From Eubacterium sp. (GTDB lineage: Bacteria > Bacillota > Clostridia > Lachnospirales > Lachnospiraceae), in contig JAGBNF010000005.1 in assembly GCA_017634555.1 (NCBI GenBank), positions 1 through 64,000 on the forward strand: a DNA stretch of 64,000 nucleotides, read 5' to 3'. This document shows, in pieces, positions 52,780 through 61,985 of this stretch; within the stretch, counting starts at the first letter, position 1, and each line of letters starts with the position of its first letter. Both the position numbers and the translations under genes were made by a program. The notes below the pieces were generated by a model. The model was not told the origin of the DNA and searched no databases. It saw only the letters and a list, made by a program, of their open reading frames with translations.

Positions 52780-55383
52780 TCAGTTTTCTTCAGGTAAAAA
52801 TTCAAGTATTTCTTCGCCATCCCCGGAAGAATCCTCTTCTTCCGTAATTATAGCTTCAACTGTATTCAACGTATCTTCCAGTTCCTTCATGGTACTGTCA
52901 TGATGCTCTTCTATATAGTCTCCTCTTTTTTCCTTTGCAGCCTTCTCAAGTTCTCGTGCATCATCCGAAAGCTGCATAAATCCGTTCATCTTCGAAGTAC
53001 TCTTCAGCGAGTGAACAAGTATCGCATAATTATCATAGTCCTTTTCCTCACGGTATTTATTCATCTCCGCAAGTCTTTCTCTCATATCCGATACGAACTG
53101 CTCGAGAAGTGTCTTATAGAATTCCTTATCATCCTGACAGTAATGAAGTGCTGTATCGGTATCTACACCTTCGGCCTTCAATCTCTCTACGAAGTCCTTA
53201 CTGCTCAGCGCTTCAGCCTTATCGTCCTCTGCAGCAGCATCCTCTTCTTCGCCGGTTTCTACTGCCTTCTCCGCCTCACCTTTAACCTTCGTACTGCGTT
53301 CATATTCATCAGTCTCGATCATCATACTATCGCTTTCGTACGTTATAAGGTTCTTCGGAAGTGCCTTCTTTATAGCTCTCTCAAGTTCTTCAATCTCTAT
53401 AGGCTTGCTGACAAAACCGTCAAAGCCTTCATCCAGAAACATCTTCTTTGCAGTACTCATGGCATTTGCGGTAATGGCAATTACCGGGATATCCTTTCCT
53501 TCCCTGTTGGCATCAGCCTTGATACGCTTCATTGCCTCAACACCATCCATTCCGCGCATCATATGATCCATGAATACCAGATCAAAGTCCATATCTCTGC
53601 AGAGCTCGATGGACTCAGGACCCGATGCCGCCGTTGTGACGATCATTCCGTATCGCTTGAAGATACTTCTTGCTACCGTAAGATTCATAGGTTCATCATC
53701 TACAACAAGAGTCTTAACACCCTTAAGCATCATACGCTCATGAACACTTTCCTCTTCGGCATCCATATTAAGAATAGCCGTAACAGGGAAACAGTAGAAC
53801 GGCTTTTCCAGTATTCTTGCACGGGAGTTTTCCGGCAGCTTAAATGTGTTGTTTGCCACAACCGCAACTATCACTGTATGAGCAATTTCCTCAAGTATAT
53901 CCTTTGCTGCATAATACTCTTCTTCGGCAACAAAAAGATGTGTAAGCTTGACCGAATCGGAAAGCTTCTTCAGATTCTCAGGATTATCAACCCTGTGCAT
54001 CTGAATTCCCAGTCCGCTTACTATATTGAGAACCATAGAATTATAGTATTCTCTTACATTAGGATGAGGATATTTATCGAAATGCAGGAATGCTCCTACA
54101 CACAGTCTGTCTCTTCGCTGTAATGACATACAGCTTGATGGATCGATAACCTTCTGCGGAATGCTGACATGTACTGTAGTTCCCACATCAGGCTTACTTG
54201 AAAGCGTCATAAATCCACCGAGAGAAGCAACAAAGCCCGATACTATAGACATACCGAGACCAAGTCCGCCCCCCGCACGTGTTCTTCCGGAATCAACCTG
54301 ATAGAAGCTCTCGAAGATTCTTTCGGTTTCTTCCTCTGTCATTCCGATACCCGTATCGGTTATTTCAATCTGGAGATTAACGCCGTAATCCTGCGGCTCA
54401 GATGTAATACGTACATACACGCCGCCCGACTGAGTATACTTGAGTCCGTTTGATATAAGCGCCTTAAATATCTTCTTAAGCTTGCTTACATCCGAATTCA
54501 TTACTGCCGGGATAGCAGGATCGACATCTATGATGAGTTCTATGTCCGGAGTCTTATAAACCTTTATCTCCGTAACAAGATCATGCAGAAGTGAAGACAG
54601 CATATAATCCTCGTAATTCATCGCGAGGTCATCTCTGTCAATTTCAGAATAGTCAAGGATATCACTGATCTGTTCGGACACTCTGTGTCCTGCTTCCCTG
54701 ACTTCTTCCATATCCCTGCGGATATCCGGATTATCTTCCTTCTCTATACAGATACCCGTAAGTCCGATAATGGCATTTACCGGAGTTCTCAGCTCATGGG
54801 ATACATTTGCCAGGAAATCATTAAGTCTTTTTGTGGAATCGGTCAGATTCTCAACCTCTTCCTTTGATTTATTCAGGACACCGGTCCATCTGTCGATAAT
54901 AGCTCTCGAGAATCGACAGATCATAAATATCAATACAAAATGCAGGAGCAGTCTCGATACCATAAGTACATCGAAATCCACACCATTGGTTATCATATAA
55001 ATGATCTCATACGTCATTGTTGCATAATAAGTAAACTGGCACAGGGAAATAAGTCCCTTAATACCTGCCATCGTATAAAATACGACAAGTACTGCCATAA
55101 CGATCGCGAGATCAAATGTACTCGTTTCGTGAACTCCGTAGAAGAAAAACGAAGCCATCATAAGAACCGAATAAACCCAGATTTTCGCATAGCTCGACAT
55201 ACTGTTTCTGACATGGATCAACCAGCATGCCATAACTCCCAGGCCGATCAGGACAAGCGCCCACTTTTCCCAGTCGAGAAGCAATGCTTCGGTGATAAGT
55301 ACAAATGCAAAAGCAGTATAGGTTATGAGGATGATCAGAGTAGAATTCTGAGCTAATTCCGTATTATCATCTCTGCCATTCAT
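52780..55383 (-). CDS. Hybrid sensor kinase with pseudo-receiver, receiver and HPt domain
   Basis: An 867-residue phosphorelay protein. About six helices (1-165) are followed by a coiled linker, kinase core (LANVSHELRTPVNAII; GLGLGMSIVSGF), and a first receiver-like region (~435-555) without the usual acidic cluster or phospho-Asp. Then come a full receiver (LVVDDEPMN, VFMDHMMRGMDG, FVSKPI) and a C-terminal HPt domain with the His in LVHSLKSTSKMNG. The HPt can hand phosphate to another receiver, for example that of the GGDEF protein encoded 17 bp upstream. Confidence 0.9.
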   Translation of the reverse strand: MNGRDDNTELAQNSTLIILITYTAFAFVLITEALLLDWEKWALVLIGLGVMACWLIHVRNSMSSYAKIWVYSVLMMASFFFYGVHETSTFDLAIVMAVLVVFYTMAGIKGLISLCQFTYYATMTYEIIYMITNGVDFDVLMVSRLLLHFVLIFMICRFSRAIIDRWTGVLNKSKEEVENLTDSTKRLNDFLANVSHELRTPVNAIIGLTGICIEKEDNPDIRRDMEEVREAGHRVSEQISDILDYSEIDRDDLAMNYEDYMLSSLLHDLVTEIKVYKTPDIELIIDVDPAIPAVMNSDVSKLKKIFKALISNGLKYTQSGGVYVRITSEPQDYGVNLQIEITDTGIGMTEEETERIFESFYQVDSGRTRAGGGLGLGMSIVSGFVASLGGFMTLSSKPDVGTTVHVSIPQKVIDPSSCMSLQRRDRLCVGAFLHFDKYPHPNVREYYNSMVLNIVSGLGIQMHRVDNPENLKKLSDSVKLTHLFVAEEEYYAAKDILEEIAHTVIVAVVANNTFKLPENSRARILEKPFYCFPVTAILNMDAEEESVHERMMLKGVKTLVVDDEPMNLTVARSIFKRYGMIVTTAASGPESIELCRDMDFDLVFMDHMMRGMDGVEAMKRIKADANREGKDIPVIAITANAMSTAKKMFLDEGFDGFVSKPIEIEELERAIKKALPKNLITYESDSMMIETDEYERSTKVKGEAEKAVETGEEEDAAAEDDKAEALSSKDFVERLKAEGVDTDTALHYCQDDKEFYKTLLEQFVSDMRERLAEMNKYREEKDYDNYAILVHSLKSTSKMNGFMQLSDDARELEKAAKEKRGDYIEEHHDSTMKELEDTLNTVEAIITEEEDSSGDGEEILEFLPEEN

Positions 55384-55400
55384 AGGTATTTCCTTTCGAT

Positions 55401-56756
55401 CTATCTGTCGCCGGTTCTGTTCTCCATAATAACAAGGCTTGTTTCATAAGTGATCTCGAGCTTTCTTCCGTTTGCCTCGTACCATTTGTTCAGAAGATTA
55501 TCCGCTACCATATTATAGGAATCAGCTCTTACCTCAGTCAGGAAAACGAAGTACTGATTATAACGGCCTCTCATAAATACATCGGATTTACGAAGGGATT
55601 CTCTGATATGATTTCCGAATTCGTCGCACACATCCTTATAATATGTATCATCCACATCCGGATTCTCATTTATCGTAAAAAGGATTTTACAGCCTGTTTT
55701 GCTTGTACGAACATTATATCTCATTACATATCTGTATACGTAAGCAAAGGCTTCCTTATCCAGCTGCAATGCCACATCAGGGATTGAACGCTCTCCGAGT
55801 ATTTCGGAAATGGTTCCTATATCCATGGTGCTGCTGCTCAGCTCATCGTCCGAATATGCTTCGGCTCTGTAAAGCAGATGTCCGTGCTTTCCGTTCTTCT
55901 TAACACTGTAGAGTGCTTTATCCGCAAAGGACATGAGTGTTTCGTATACCGTGCCGTACTTCGGAACCAGAACTGCTCCCACAGATGCACCGAGAGGAAT
56001 ATCCATATCCTCTCCCATAAGGCTCTTTGCCTCTGCAGTAAGCTGTATATTCAGATTCTCAGTGAACTTCTCAAGACTCTCTTCCTTATCAAATCCGCTG
56101 ATAAATGCTGCAAACTCATCTCCTCCGACACGACCCGCAACACTTCCCTCCGGTAAATTTGCTTTGATTATGTTTGAGAAGGCTACCAGAACCCTATCTC
56201 CCATATCATGTCCGTAAATATCATTTACCAGCTTGAAGGAATCGAGATCGATCATTGAAAGCATTCCGGAATCCGTCTTACAGTGCTTTGCAAACTCGGT
56301 TCCCGCAGCACCCTTGTTAAGAAGTCCCGTAAGCTTATCGATTGACGCCTCACTCTTAAGATTCAGCATTTCATCTCTCTTCGAAACTATACTCTTTATT
56401 CTCATGAGAAGAACATCCGGATTAAACGGCTTTCTGATATAATCCGATACTCCCATCTCAAAGCCCTTGCTCTCGGAGCCTACGGCTTCGTCGGCAGTGA
56501 GAAAGATTACAGGAATCTCCTCGATATCCATTTCCTTTTCCTTCTCTCTGAGACGACTGAGTGTTTCAAATCCGTCCATCTCAGGCATCATAATATCGAG
56601 CAGGATAAGATCCGGCTTGTTTCCTTCACCGATATAATTGATCAAGGCTTTTCCCGATTTAAGACAGGTAACACGCATCTGATTCTTGCTCAGAATGTGT
56701 CCCGCAATCTTGAGATTAGACATATCATCATCAACTACAATAATCCACTTAGCCAT
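55401..56756 (-). CDS. Response regulator with GGDEF domain
   Basis: Receiver-diguanylate cyclase of ~451 residues. The receiver has IVVDDDMSN, LILLDIMMPEMDGFE and YIRKPF. The cyclase domain has an intact GRVGGDEFAAFI active site; I see no RxxD inhibitory site at the usual spacing. The C-terminal ~140 residues look like a degenerate second GGDEF domain (LRKSDVFMRGRYNQYFVFL, with GRYNQYF in place of GGDEF). The start is the ATG at 56756 after GGAGGG. First gene of an operon with both hybrid kinases. Confidence 0.88.
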   Translation of the reverse strand: MAKWIIVVDDDMSNLKIAGHILSKNQMRVTCLKSGKALINYIGEGNKPDLILLDIMMPEMDGFETLSRLREKEKEMDIEEIPVIFLTADEAVGSESKGFEMGVSDYIRKPFNPDVLLMRIKSIVSKRDEMLNLKSEASIDKLTGLLNKGAAGTEFAKHCKTDSGMLSMIDLDSFKLVNDIYGHDMGDRVLVAFSNIIKANLPEGSVAGRVGGDEFAAFISGFDKEESLEKFTENLNIQLTAEAKSLMGEDMDIPLGASVGAVLVPKYGTVYETLMSFADKALYSVKKNGKHGHLLYRAEAYSDDELSSSTMDIGTISEILGERSIPDVALQLDKEAFAYVYRYVMRYNVRTSKTGCKILFTINENPDVDDTYYKDVCDEFGNHIRESLRKSDVFMRGRYNQYFVFLTEVRADSYNMVADNLLNKWYEANGRKLEITYETSLVIMENRTGDR

Positions 56757-56787
56757 AATTCCCTCCACATTTCGGGCTTAAAAAACG

Positions 56788-56812
56788 AAAAGCACCTCTC
56801 TCGGGGTGCTTT
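56788..56812 (-). terminator. Terminator of the HD-GYP gene
   Basis: Minus strand AAAGCACC-CCGAGAG-AGGTGCTTT followed by TCGTTTTTT, between the HD-GYP stop and the receiver-GGDEF start. Confidence 0.85.
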
Positions 56813-56844
56813 CCTTTGCCGGTTTATACGCCGGGCAAAACTCA

Positions 56845-58086
56845 TTAATCCATATCAACAACTGCTGCGTAATATCTTGCACCTTCTTTACTGGTTTCAG
56901 AATCTCTTTTCTGATATATATCGTCATAATTCGCGATCATAAGATCGACGATATATTTGGAAAGTGCCGATGACTCAACATACTCACGCAGCGCAAATAT
57001 AACCTGTTCTTTTGACATACCATCACGGTAGGAACGGATTTCGGCAACTGCCGAGAAAATGTCCGCTACTGCTATGATACGCGCTCCCATAGGGATATCA
57101 TCAGCCTTAAGACCGAACGGATATCCGAAGCCGTTAAGCTTCTCATGATGGAGTGCTGCCCATCTTCCTATCTGATCGAATCCGGCTATATCCTTAAGCA
57201 GGAGTTCTGTGTAATAAGCATATTCCTTAACTATATTAAACTCTTCATCAGTAAGCTTTTCTTTCTTTTCAAGGATCTTCTTCGGAACCTTGAGCTTACC
57301 GATATCATGTATATATCCGGCAACCATCATCATCTTGCACTCATCCTCGGACATACCGAGTATTTCGGCAAGTCTTACGGCTGTAGCCGCAACACCTGAC
57401 GAATGCATCGCCGTATACTGACTTCTGAAATCGATTATTCTCGACATAAACTTGGCAAGCTCGATTGTCTGGTCGAGTGTTACCACATTTGCATTTGATA
57501 TCGCACTAAGACATATCTCAGGCTGATGAAGCAGCTCAAGCCATACATATTCCTTGCTTGAGGCTCTGAGAAATGCTTCTATAATCTCAGGATGAACTTC
57601 CTCTCCTGCATAATCCGATATCGTATCAATTACGTCCTCTGACTGATTAAGTGCAGCAGCTGACGGATTTATCAGCATAGATATCTTATCTGCAAGGAAA
57701 ATAATCTCCGCAAACACTGCTTCCTTTGAAAGCTCTGAAAACTCAGGTCTCTCATCATAAGGAACCTGATAAGCGGATAGAATTTCCTTTATAAAACTCA
57801 TCTTTGGAATATCGCCGATAAGGCTTATTCCTGCCTGACTCATCTCGCTGAGCGTATACCCCTCGCCCTCTTCCTTCTCAGGCATAATGACCGATCCCAT
57901 ATCATGCGTCAGAGCACCATAAATAATCTCTCTTCTGTCATCAAGATTATAGCCCATTTCATCTGCTATTCTCCATGAAACATAGGCAACCTGCTGATGA
58001 TGGTTTTCCACCTTCGGGCTGACAAGATTCATAGCTCTGCCGAAGCATCTTGCGAGATCTCTCATATTAGTTATAGCATTGTCCAT
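56845..58086 (-). CDS. HD-GYP domain protein
   Basis: A 413-residue protein with two HD-type domains. The first (ENHHQQVAYVSWRIADEMGY...YGALTHDMG) is a degenerate or accessory HD region. The second is a standard HD-GYP: HSSGVAATAVRLAEILG, GYIHDIGKLKVP and LHHEKLNGFGYPFG. HD-GYP proteins usually hydrolyse cyclic di-GMP, so this may oppose the neighbouring GGDEF protein. GGGGAGG precedes the ATG. It is a separate transcription unit ended by its own terminator. Confidence 0.88.
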   Translation of the reverse strand: MDNAITNMRDLARCFGRAMNLVSPKVENHHQQVAYVSWRIADEMGYNLDDRREIIYGALTHDMGSVIMPEKEEGEGYTLSEMSQAGISLIGDIPKMSFIKEILSAYQVPYDERPEFSELSKEAVFAEIIFLADKISMLINPSAAALNQSEDVIDTISDYAGEEVHPEIIEAFLRASSKEYVWLELLHQPEICLSAISNANVVTLDQTIELAKFMSRIIDFRSQYTAMHSSGVAATAVRLAEILGMSEDECKMMMVAGYIHDIGKLKVPKKILEKKEKLTDEEFNIVKEYAYYTELLLKDIAGFDQIGRWAALHHEKLNGFGYPFGLKADDIPMGARIIAVADIFSAVAEIRSYRDGMSKEQVIFALREYVESSALSKYIVDLMIANYDDIYQKRDSETSKEGARYYAAVVDMD

Positions 58087-58174
58087 ATGATATCCTCCCC
58101 AAAGTACCCCAATTTTAAAAAACCTTTGACGTAATTATATCATATAGAATTATCAAATACTATTTACTTTTATC

Positions 58175-59590
58175 TTACTTTTCGCTTTTTAACTGGCCTG
58201 TAATAACCTTTCCGGCCTTCTTGAGCCAGCTGTATTTTTCAATAATGATACAGTCCTCGTTGGACACTCTCTGGCTCGGCTGTGCAGCTGTATCACCGAG
58301 TGCCGTATAGTCATCCGTACTGATAAGCCAGTCGCCCATCTGTCGGCAGAATTTCGTCGAGTTTTCGTCCTGATCATTAGTATATTTTTTAAAATCAAAA
58401 GGAATTATGTATTCCCTGTCCTGATATCCGATTACAAAGTAAAGCGTATGCTTCTTTGAATCAAGCGCCTGCATCGGTATCATAGCTCTGAAGCTGTAGT
58501 CCTTGAAGGATACCGCTCCGAAGTATTCTCTCATTCTGCCAGAATCCGTAAATTCTATATCTAAACGCTGATCATCAAGCATCATGAAATAATCGAAGAC
58601 ATCCTTATCGAACGCATCCGTAAATGAGCCCTCAAGCCTGAGATACCCTTCCTCAAGCTCAATGCAGTTCACACTTGCAAAGAGCATATTTGACGAATAC
58701 ACAGGAACATCATTCATCATAAGACCGAGTCCCGAAAGTCTGAGATTCTTTCTGTCCAGAGGATACATTTCACTGAAGGATCCGATAAGGGCCGTTTTTC
58801 TGGCATTTATCGGTTCTGTGTTTCTCATCTTGGTACGCTGTGCCTTCACCTCAACAAGCGGCAGGCTGTGTCCGTACTTCATGAAAAGCATCATTCTCCT
58901 GAACTGATACTCCTCTGTGTAGGTCGGAAACTCAAAGCACTCCATGATAACCTCATCATCTACGAAGCTGAGGATTTCACTGGCCTTACCGAGTATCTCC
59001 CTGGTCGCAGTCTCTGAAAACTTCCTTTCGGCTTCTCCTCCGATATTGGCATCCATTCTGCACTTAAGATAGTACATAACATAGAACTGATAGAGAACCG
59101 GCAGTTTTCCTCCGTTTACGTTACTGATATCACGTATCAGCTTTAAAAGGAACTTTTCCATATCCTCCAGATACCAGTCTATATTCCTCGCCGGAAGAGT
59201 CTTTCTAAGATCTCTGTCTTCCGATTCCGCCTGTTCGAAGTCCAGCTCCGGCATCAGAAGAAAATTCTTTCCCGAGATCATTCTGAGCAGGAAGTCGGCT
59301 TCATAACTGAATTTCAACTCCTTGTTCATCCTGAACTTCTCTGCCTCGGAGCGCCTTAAGATGACACCCTCGATTCTCTCAGGAAACTGATAAAGCTTCT
59401 TAGGAACAACCAGTACTGCGTCTGTATTATTTAGAAGAGCAGCAACTGCCTTATCACGGGTCCCCTCATCCATGCGATTCCCCTCGCACAGCACGACGAG
59501 AAACTCAGCATCGCTGCTACTGACAGCGTTGTTGAACTCTTCAATAAAGCTGTCTCTATCCTTTTTAACGATCACTTCCAAATTATTCAT
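58175..59590 (-). CDS. Uncharacterised protein, weakly glycosyltransferase-like N terminus
   Basis: Unrecognised protein of ~471 residues. The N terminus (LEVIVKKDRDSFIEEFNNAVSSSDAEFLVVLCEGNRMDEGTRDKAV) resembles the nucleotide-binding half of GT-A glycosyltransferases, but no DxD motif is clear. A helical middle and a beta-rich C-terminal half (IELEEGYLRLEGSFTDAFDKDVFDYFMML onward) look like regions found in poly-alditol phosphate or teichoic-type transferases. No signal peptide or membrane helix. The ATG at 59590 lies only 9 bases after a TATAAT box, so the mRNA may be almost leaderless. Confidence 0.5.
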   Translation of the reverse strand: MNNLEVIVKKDRDSFIEEFNNAVSSSDAEFLVVLCEGNRMDEGTRDKAVAALLNNTDAVLVVPKKLYQFPERIEGVILRRSEAEKFRMNKELKFSYEADFLLRMISGKNFLLMPELDFEQAESEDRDLRKTLPARNIDWYLEDMEKFLLKLIRDISNVNGGKLPVLYQFYVMYYLKCRMDANIGGEAERKFSETATREILGKASEILSFVDDEVIMECFEFPTYTEEYQFRRMMLFMKYGHSLPLVEVKAQRTKMRNTEPINARKTALIGSFSEMYPLDRKNLRLSGLGLMMNDVPVYSSNMLFASVNCIELEEGYLRLEGSFTDAFDKDVFDYFMMLDDQRLDIEFTDSGRMREYFGAVSFKDYSFRAMIPMQALDSKKHTLYFVIGYQDREYIIPFDFKKYTNDQDENSTKFCRQMGDWLISTDDYTALGDTAAQPSQRVSNEDCIIIEKYSWLKKAGKVITGQLKSEK

Positions 59591-59599
59591 AACCGCTTC

Positions 59600-59627
59600 A
59601 TTATAACCCAAAAATCGGATTTTGCAA
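59600..59627 (-). promoter_or_regulatory. Promoter of the uncharacterised 471-residue protein
   Basis: Minus strand TTGCAA (59622-59627), 16 bp, TATAAT (59600-59605). The start codon is 9 bp after the -10. Confidence 0.55.
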
Positions 59628-59681
59628 CTAAATATTCCATTTTAAAGGCTCTTAGCAACGACATATAGATAATTTTCGTAT

Positions 59682-59726
59682 AAAGTGCTGAATTTATGCA
59701 CTTTTATTAACGTTTTATGATATAAT
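59682..59726 (+). promoter_or_regulatory. Extended -10 promoter and inverted repeat of the cyclophilin gene
   Basis: TGATATAAT (59718-59726) is an extended -10 box ~40 bp before the start codon. Upstream AAAGTGC (59682-59688) and GCACTTT (59698-59704) form a 7-bp inverted repeat that could be an operator. Confidence 0.5.
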
Positions 59727-59764
59727 AATTCCCGATAAAAATTTATGAAAATGAGGTAGATAAT

Positions 59765-60289
59765 ATGGCAAATCCAATAGTTACTATAACCATGGAAGAT
59801 GGAGCACAAATCAAAGCCGAGCTTTATCCTGAGATCGCACCTAATACAGTTAACAATTTCATCTCTCTGATCAACAAGAAGTTCTATGATGGAGTTATCT
59901 TCCACAGAGTAATTCCGGGCTTCATGATCCAGGGTGGAGATCCTGACGGACGCGGAACAGGCGGACCTGGATACTCGATCAAGGGTGAGTTTTCTCAGAA
60001 CGGCTTCCAGAACGATCTGAAGCATGAGACAGGTGTCCTATCAATGGCACGTTCTATGCGTCCTGACAGTGCAGGTTCACAGTTCTTCATCATGCATGAG
60101 ACATCTCCTCACCTTGACGGTGCCTATGCCGCATTCGGAAAGGTTATCGAGGGACAGGATGTTGTAGACAGAATCGCACTTACAAAGACCGGATGGGGTG
60201 ATAAGCCAATCGAGCCACAGGTAATGAAGACTGTTACAGTTGATACCTTCGGTGTTGAATATCCGGAACCTGAAACCATCAGCGAGTAA
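59765..60289 (+). CDS. Cyclophilin-type peptidyl-prolyl cis-trans isomerase
   Basis: Cytoplasmic foldase of 174 residues, without signal peptide. The cyclophilin core reads NFISLINKKFYDGVIFHRVIPGFMIQGGDP, then GTGGPGYSIKGEF, LSMARSMRPDSAGSQFFIM and LDGAYAAFGKVIEG; the catalytic Arg is in FHRV. AGGTAG precedes the ATG. A strong terminator follows. It is a single-gene unit on the plus strand. Confidence 0.95.
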   Translation: MANPIVTITMEDGAQIKAELYPEIAPNTVNNFISLINKKFYDGVIFHRVIPGFMIQGGDPDGRGTGGPGYSIKGEFSQNGFQNDLKHETGVLSMARSMRPDSAGSQFFIMHETSPHLDGAYAAFGKVIEGQDVVDRIALTKTGWGDKPIEPQVMKTVTVDTFGVEYPEPETISE

Positions 60290-60306
60290 TACCAATGCAA
60301 TGCAAG

Positions 60307-60330
60307 AGGCGGCCTTACAGCCGCCTTTTT
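60307..60330 (+). terminator. Terminator of the cyclophilin gene
   Basis: AGGCGGC-CTTACA-GCCGCCT followed by TTTTT. It touches the 3' end of the convergent antitoxin-like gene. Confidence 0.88.
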
Positions 60331-61138
60331 AATCCCATCTGTTTTTTAACACTTCCCCTTTTAAATACAGATTTCCCTTAACATTTTCTTTTATTGCTGT
60401 AAGCTGTCCTTTCCCATTCATATAAGCCAGATTCTGGCGAGTACACTCAAGCTCCCTGCAGCTCTCAACCGTATCGAAGATATTCTTCCTCACAAAGGTA
60501 ATCATATCCTCTCCGGATATTGGAAGCGTTACACCTATGCTGTACAGCTCAGCTGCAGATATGTCCAGATTATCATTAAAGGTCAGACTATATCCTCCGG
60601 TTCCCACCTTACCGCTTTCATACAGAGCCCTATGCATTTTTACTTTATGAACTATATCTTTCGAAACATCATTTTTCAGTTTCGATAATTCAATAAGCTT
60701 TACCTCATCATTTTTAAAAATACATAACAGTCTGTCTTCATCCAGTAAACATACATCATCCAGATTAAACTTCTGCCTTTCGATTACATATTCCGGAAGT
60801 ACAGCTAACCTTCTTATGAACATACTGTCCTGACTGCATTTTCCATCTGACAATTCAAGCAATCTCATCTCATCATATTCTTTAAGTCTGCTGTTTTTCA
60901 AAATATCCCCGATATTCTGTCTTCCGCTCGGAATAACTCTTTCTTTAATCCAATCAAAGCTTATATCCTTTGGAATAGTATAGGTTTTCCTCTTTACAAA
61001 GCTCGTCAGCAGAAGCGGGGCTGTCCATTCATCCAGCTTATCCGAGAGTTCTATAACAAAAGCTTTTTCCTTCTCATAATATAGAAGTGTTCCGATTTCT
61101 ATTTCATTTTCAGCATCATATATTTCATATATTTTCAT
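60329..61138 (-). CDS. HipA N-terminal-like (HipS-like) protein with DUF2442-like half
   Basis: A 269-residue protein. Residues 1-~115 (IGTLLYYEKEKAFVIELSD, APLLLTSFVKRKTYTIPKDIS, VIPSGRQNIGDILKNSRLKEYDEMRLLELSDGKCSQD) fit the N-subdomain of HipA, which in HipBST systems is a separate antitoxin, HipS. Residues ~120-235 (VCLLDEDRLLCIFKNDEVKLIELSKL and LTFNDNLDISAAELYSIGV) resemble DUF2442, a family often found as an antitoxin. It overlaps the kinase-like gene by 14 bp, so the pair is coupled. I infer an antitoxin role; no helix-turn-helix is seen. Confidence 0.6.
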   Translation of the reverse strand: MKIYEIYDAENEIEIGTLLYYEKEKAFVIELSDKLDEWTAPLLLTSFVKRKTYTIPKDISFDWIKERVIPSGRQNIGDILKNSRLKEYDEMRLLELSDGKCSQDSMFIRRLAVLPEYVIERQKFNLDDVCLLDEDRLLCIFKNDEVKLIELSKLKNDVSKDIVHKVKMHRALYESGKVGTGGYSLTFNDNLDISAAELYSIGVTLPISGEDMITFVRKNIFDTVESCRELECTRQNLAYMNGKGQLTAIKENVKGNLYLKGEVLKNRWD

Positions 61139-61937
61139 ATATCTTATATCTCTCCCAGATCATCTTCCAGATTGTATCAAGATAAACTGTCGGAAGAACA
61201 TCTTCCAGCCCTTCGAGAATTAATCCTCTGTCTGATTCTTTCAACTCATTCTTGAAAACTGCCTTTTTATTTTTTATATAATCAAGATTTTTATAGCATG
61301 AATGTCCGCCGATAAAGCTCTGAACTTTTTTATCTTCCAATATATCAAATGTGGCTGCTTCATTTTCCGACTGACATGAATAAATAAGTGACAGACCATG
61401 ATCGAACAGCGGTGCTATCCGAATAGTGTGTGCTCTGGCATTTCTAAGGACTTCAATATTTGCTCCATGTCTATCTCTGTTAAGTATCAGATAATCCACT
61501 GCAATCATTGTATCTATGTATTTCTGCCATCCGTTCCTCACACAAAAATCATAATGAGATTCTCCCGGGTTTGCATTCGTCTTATAATAATTATCCAGCG
61601 CTGTCTTACTCTCTCCCTTTTTCTTGAAGTCTTCCGACGCACATATATATGAATTATATCTTTTTCCCTCAATTTCTATTTCAGCATTAATCAATTCATA
61701 GCTGAGATGCTCTACTCCCAATATAGTCAGCAGTCTGTCAACTATCAGCTCATTTACACATTCATGGCCTACAATACCTTCTATCGGATCAAAATTTGAA
61801 AGCTTATAATACTTCTTCACGCCATCTATATTCGATTGCGACTTCAAAAAGGTTCCCGCAGTTCCACTGGATTGTCTGCTATGAGACCATTTCAAGAAAG
61901 TGAGGTCTGTTTTCTTTTTTATCAATCCACTATGCAT
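61125..61937 (-). CDS. HipA-like Ser/Thr kinase (HipT-like toxin candidate)
   Basis: A 270-residue protein resembling the catalytic C-terminal part of HipA. Seen: glycine-rich loop RQSSGTAGTFLKS, a Lys in VKKYYKLS, catalytic loop LILNRDRHGANIEVL (Asp and Asn) and metal-binding FDHG in IAPLFDHGLSL. The HipA N-subdomain is absent and instead appears encoded in the next gene, as in split HipBST systems. The start has AGGAGGG 5 bases upstream. It is transcribed from a promoter covered by two identical palindromes. Toxicity is inferred from family and context. Confidence 0.7.
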   Translation of the reverse strand: MHSGLIKKKTDLTFLKWSHSRQSSGTAGTFLKSQSNIDGVKKYYKLSNFDPIEGIVGHECVNELIVDRLLTILGVEHLSYELINAEIEIEGKRYNSYICASEDFKKKGESKTALDNYYKTNANPGESHYDFCVRNGWQKYIDTMIAVDYLILNRDRHGANIEVLRNARAHTIRIAPLFDHGLSLIYSCQSENEAATFDILEDKKVQSFIGGHSCYKNLDYIKNKKAVFKNELKESDRGLILEGLEDVLPTVYLDTIWKMIWERYKIYENI

Positions 61938-61955
61938 TCTCGCCCTCCTGTAGAG

Positions 61956-61975
61956 TATTTGACGTGCGTCAAATA
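61956..61975. promoter_or_regulatory. Palindromic operator 1 of the HipA-like operon
   Basis: TATTTGACGTGCGTCAAATA: 9-bp arms around a TG centre. It lies just downstream of the predicted transcription start. Confidence 0.85.
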
Positions 61976-61985
61976 GTATAATTTA

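Noticed and set aside
52900-54123. Long 407-residue plus-strand frame
   Set aside because: It is a shadow of the HPt hybrid kinase gene, rich in Cys and His with no family features and no ribosome binding site.
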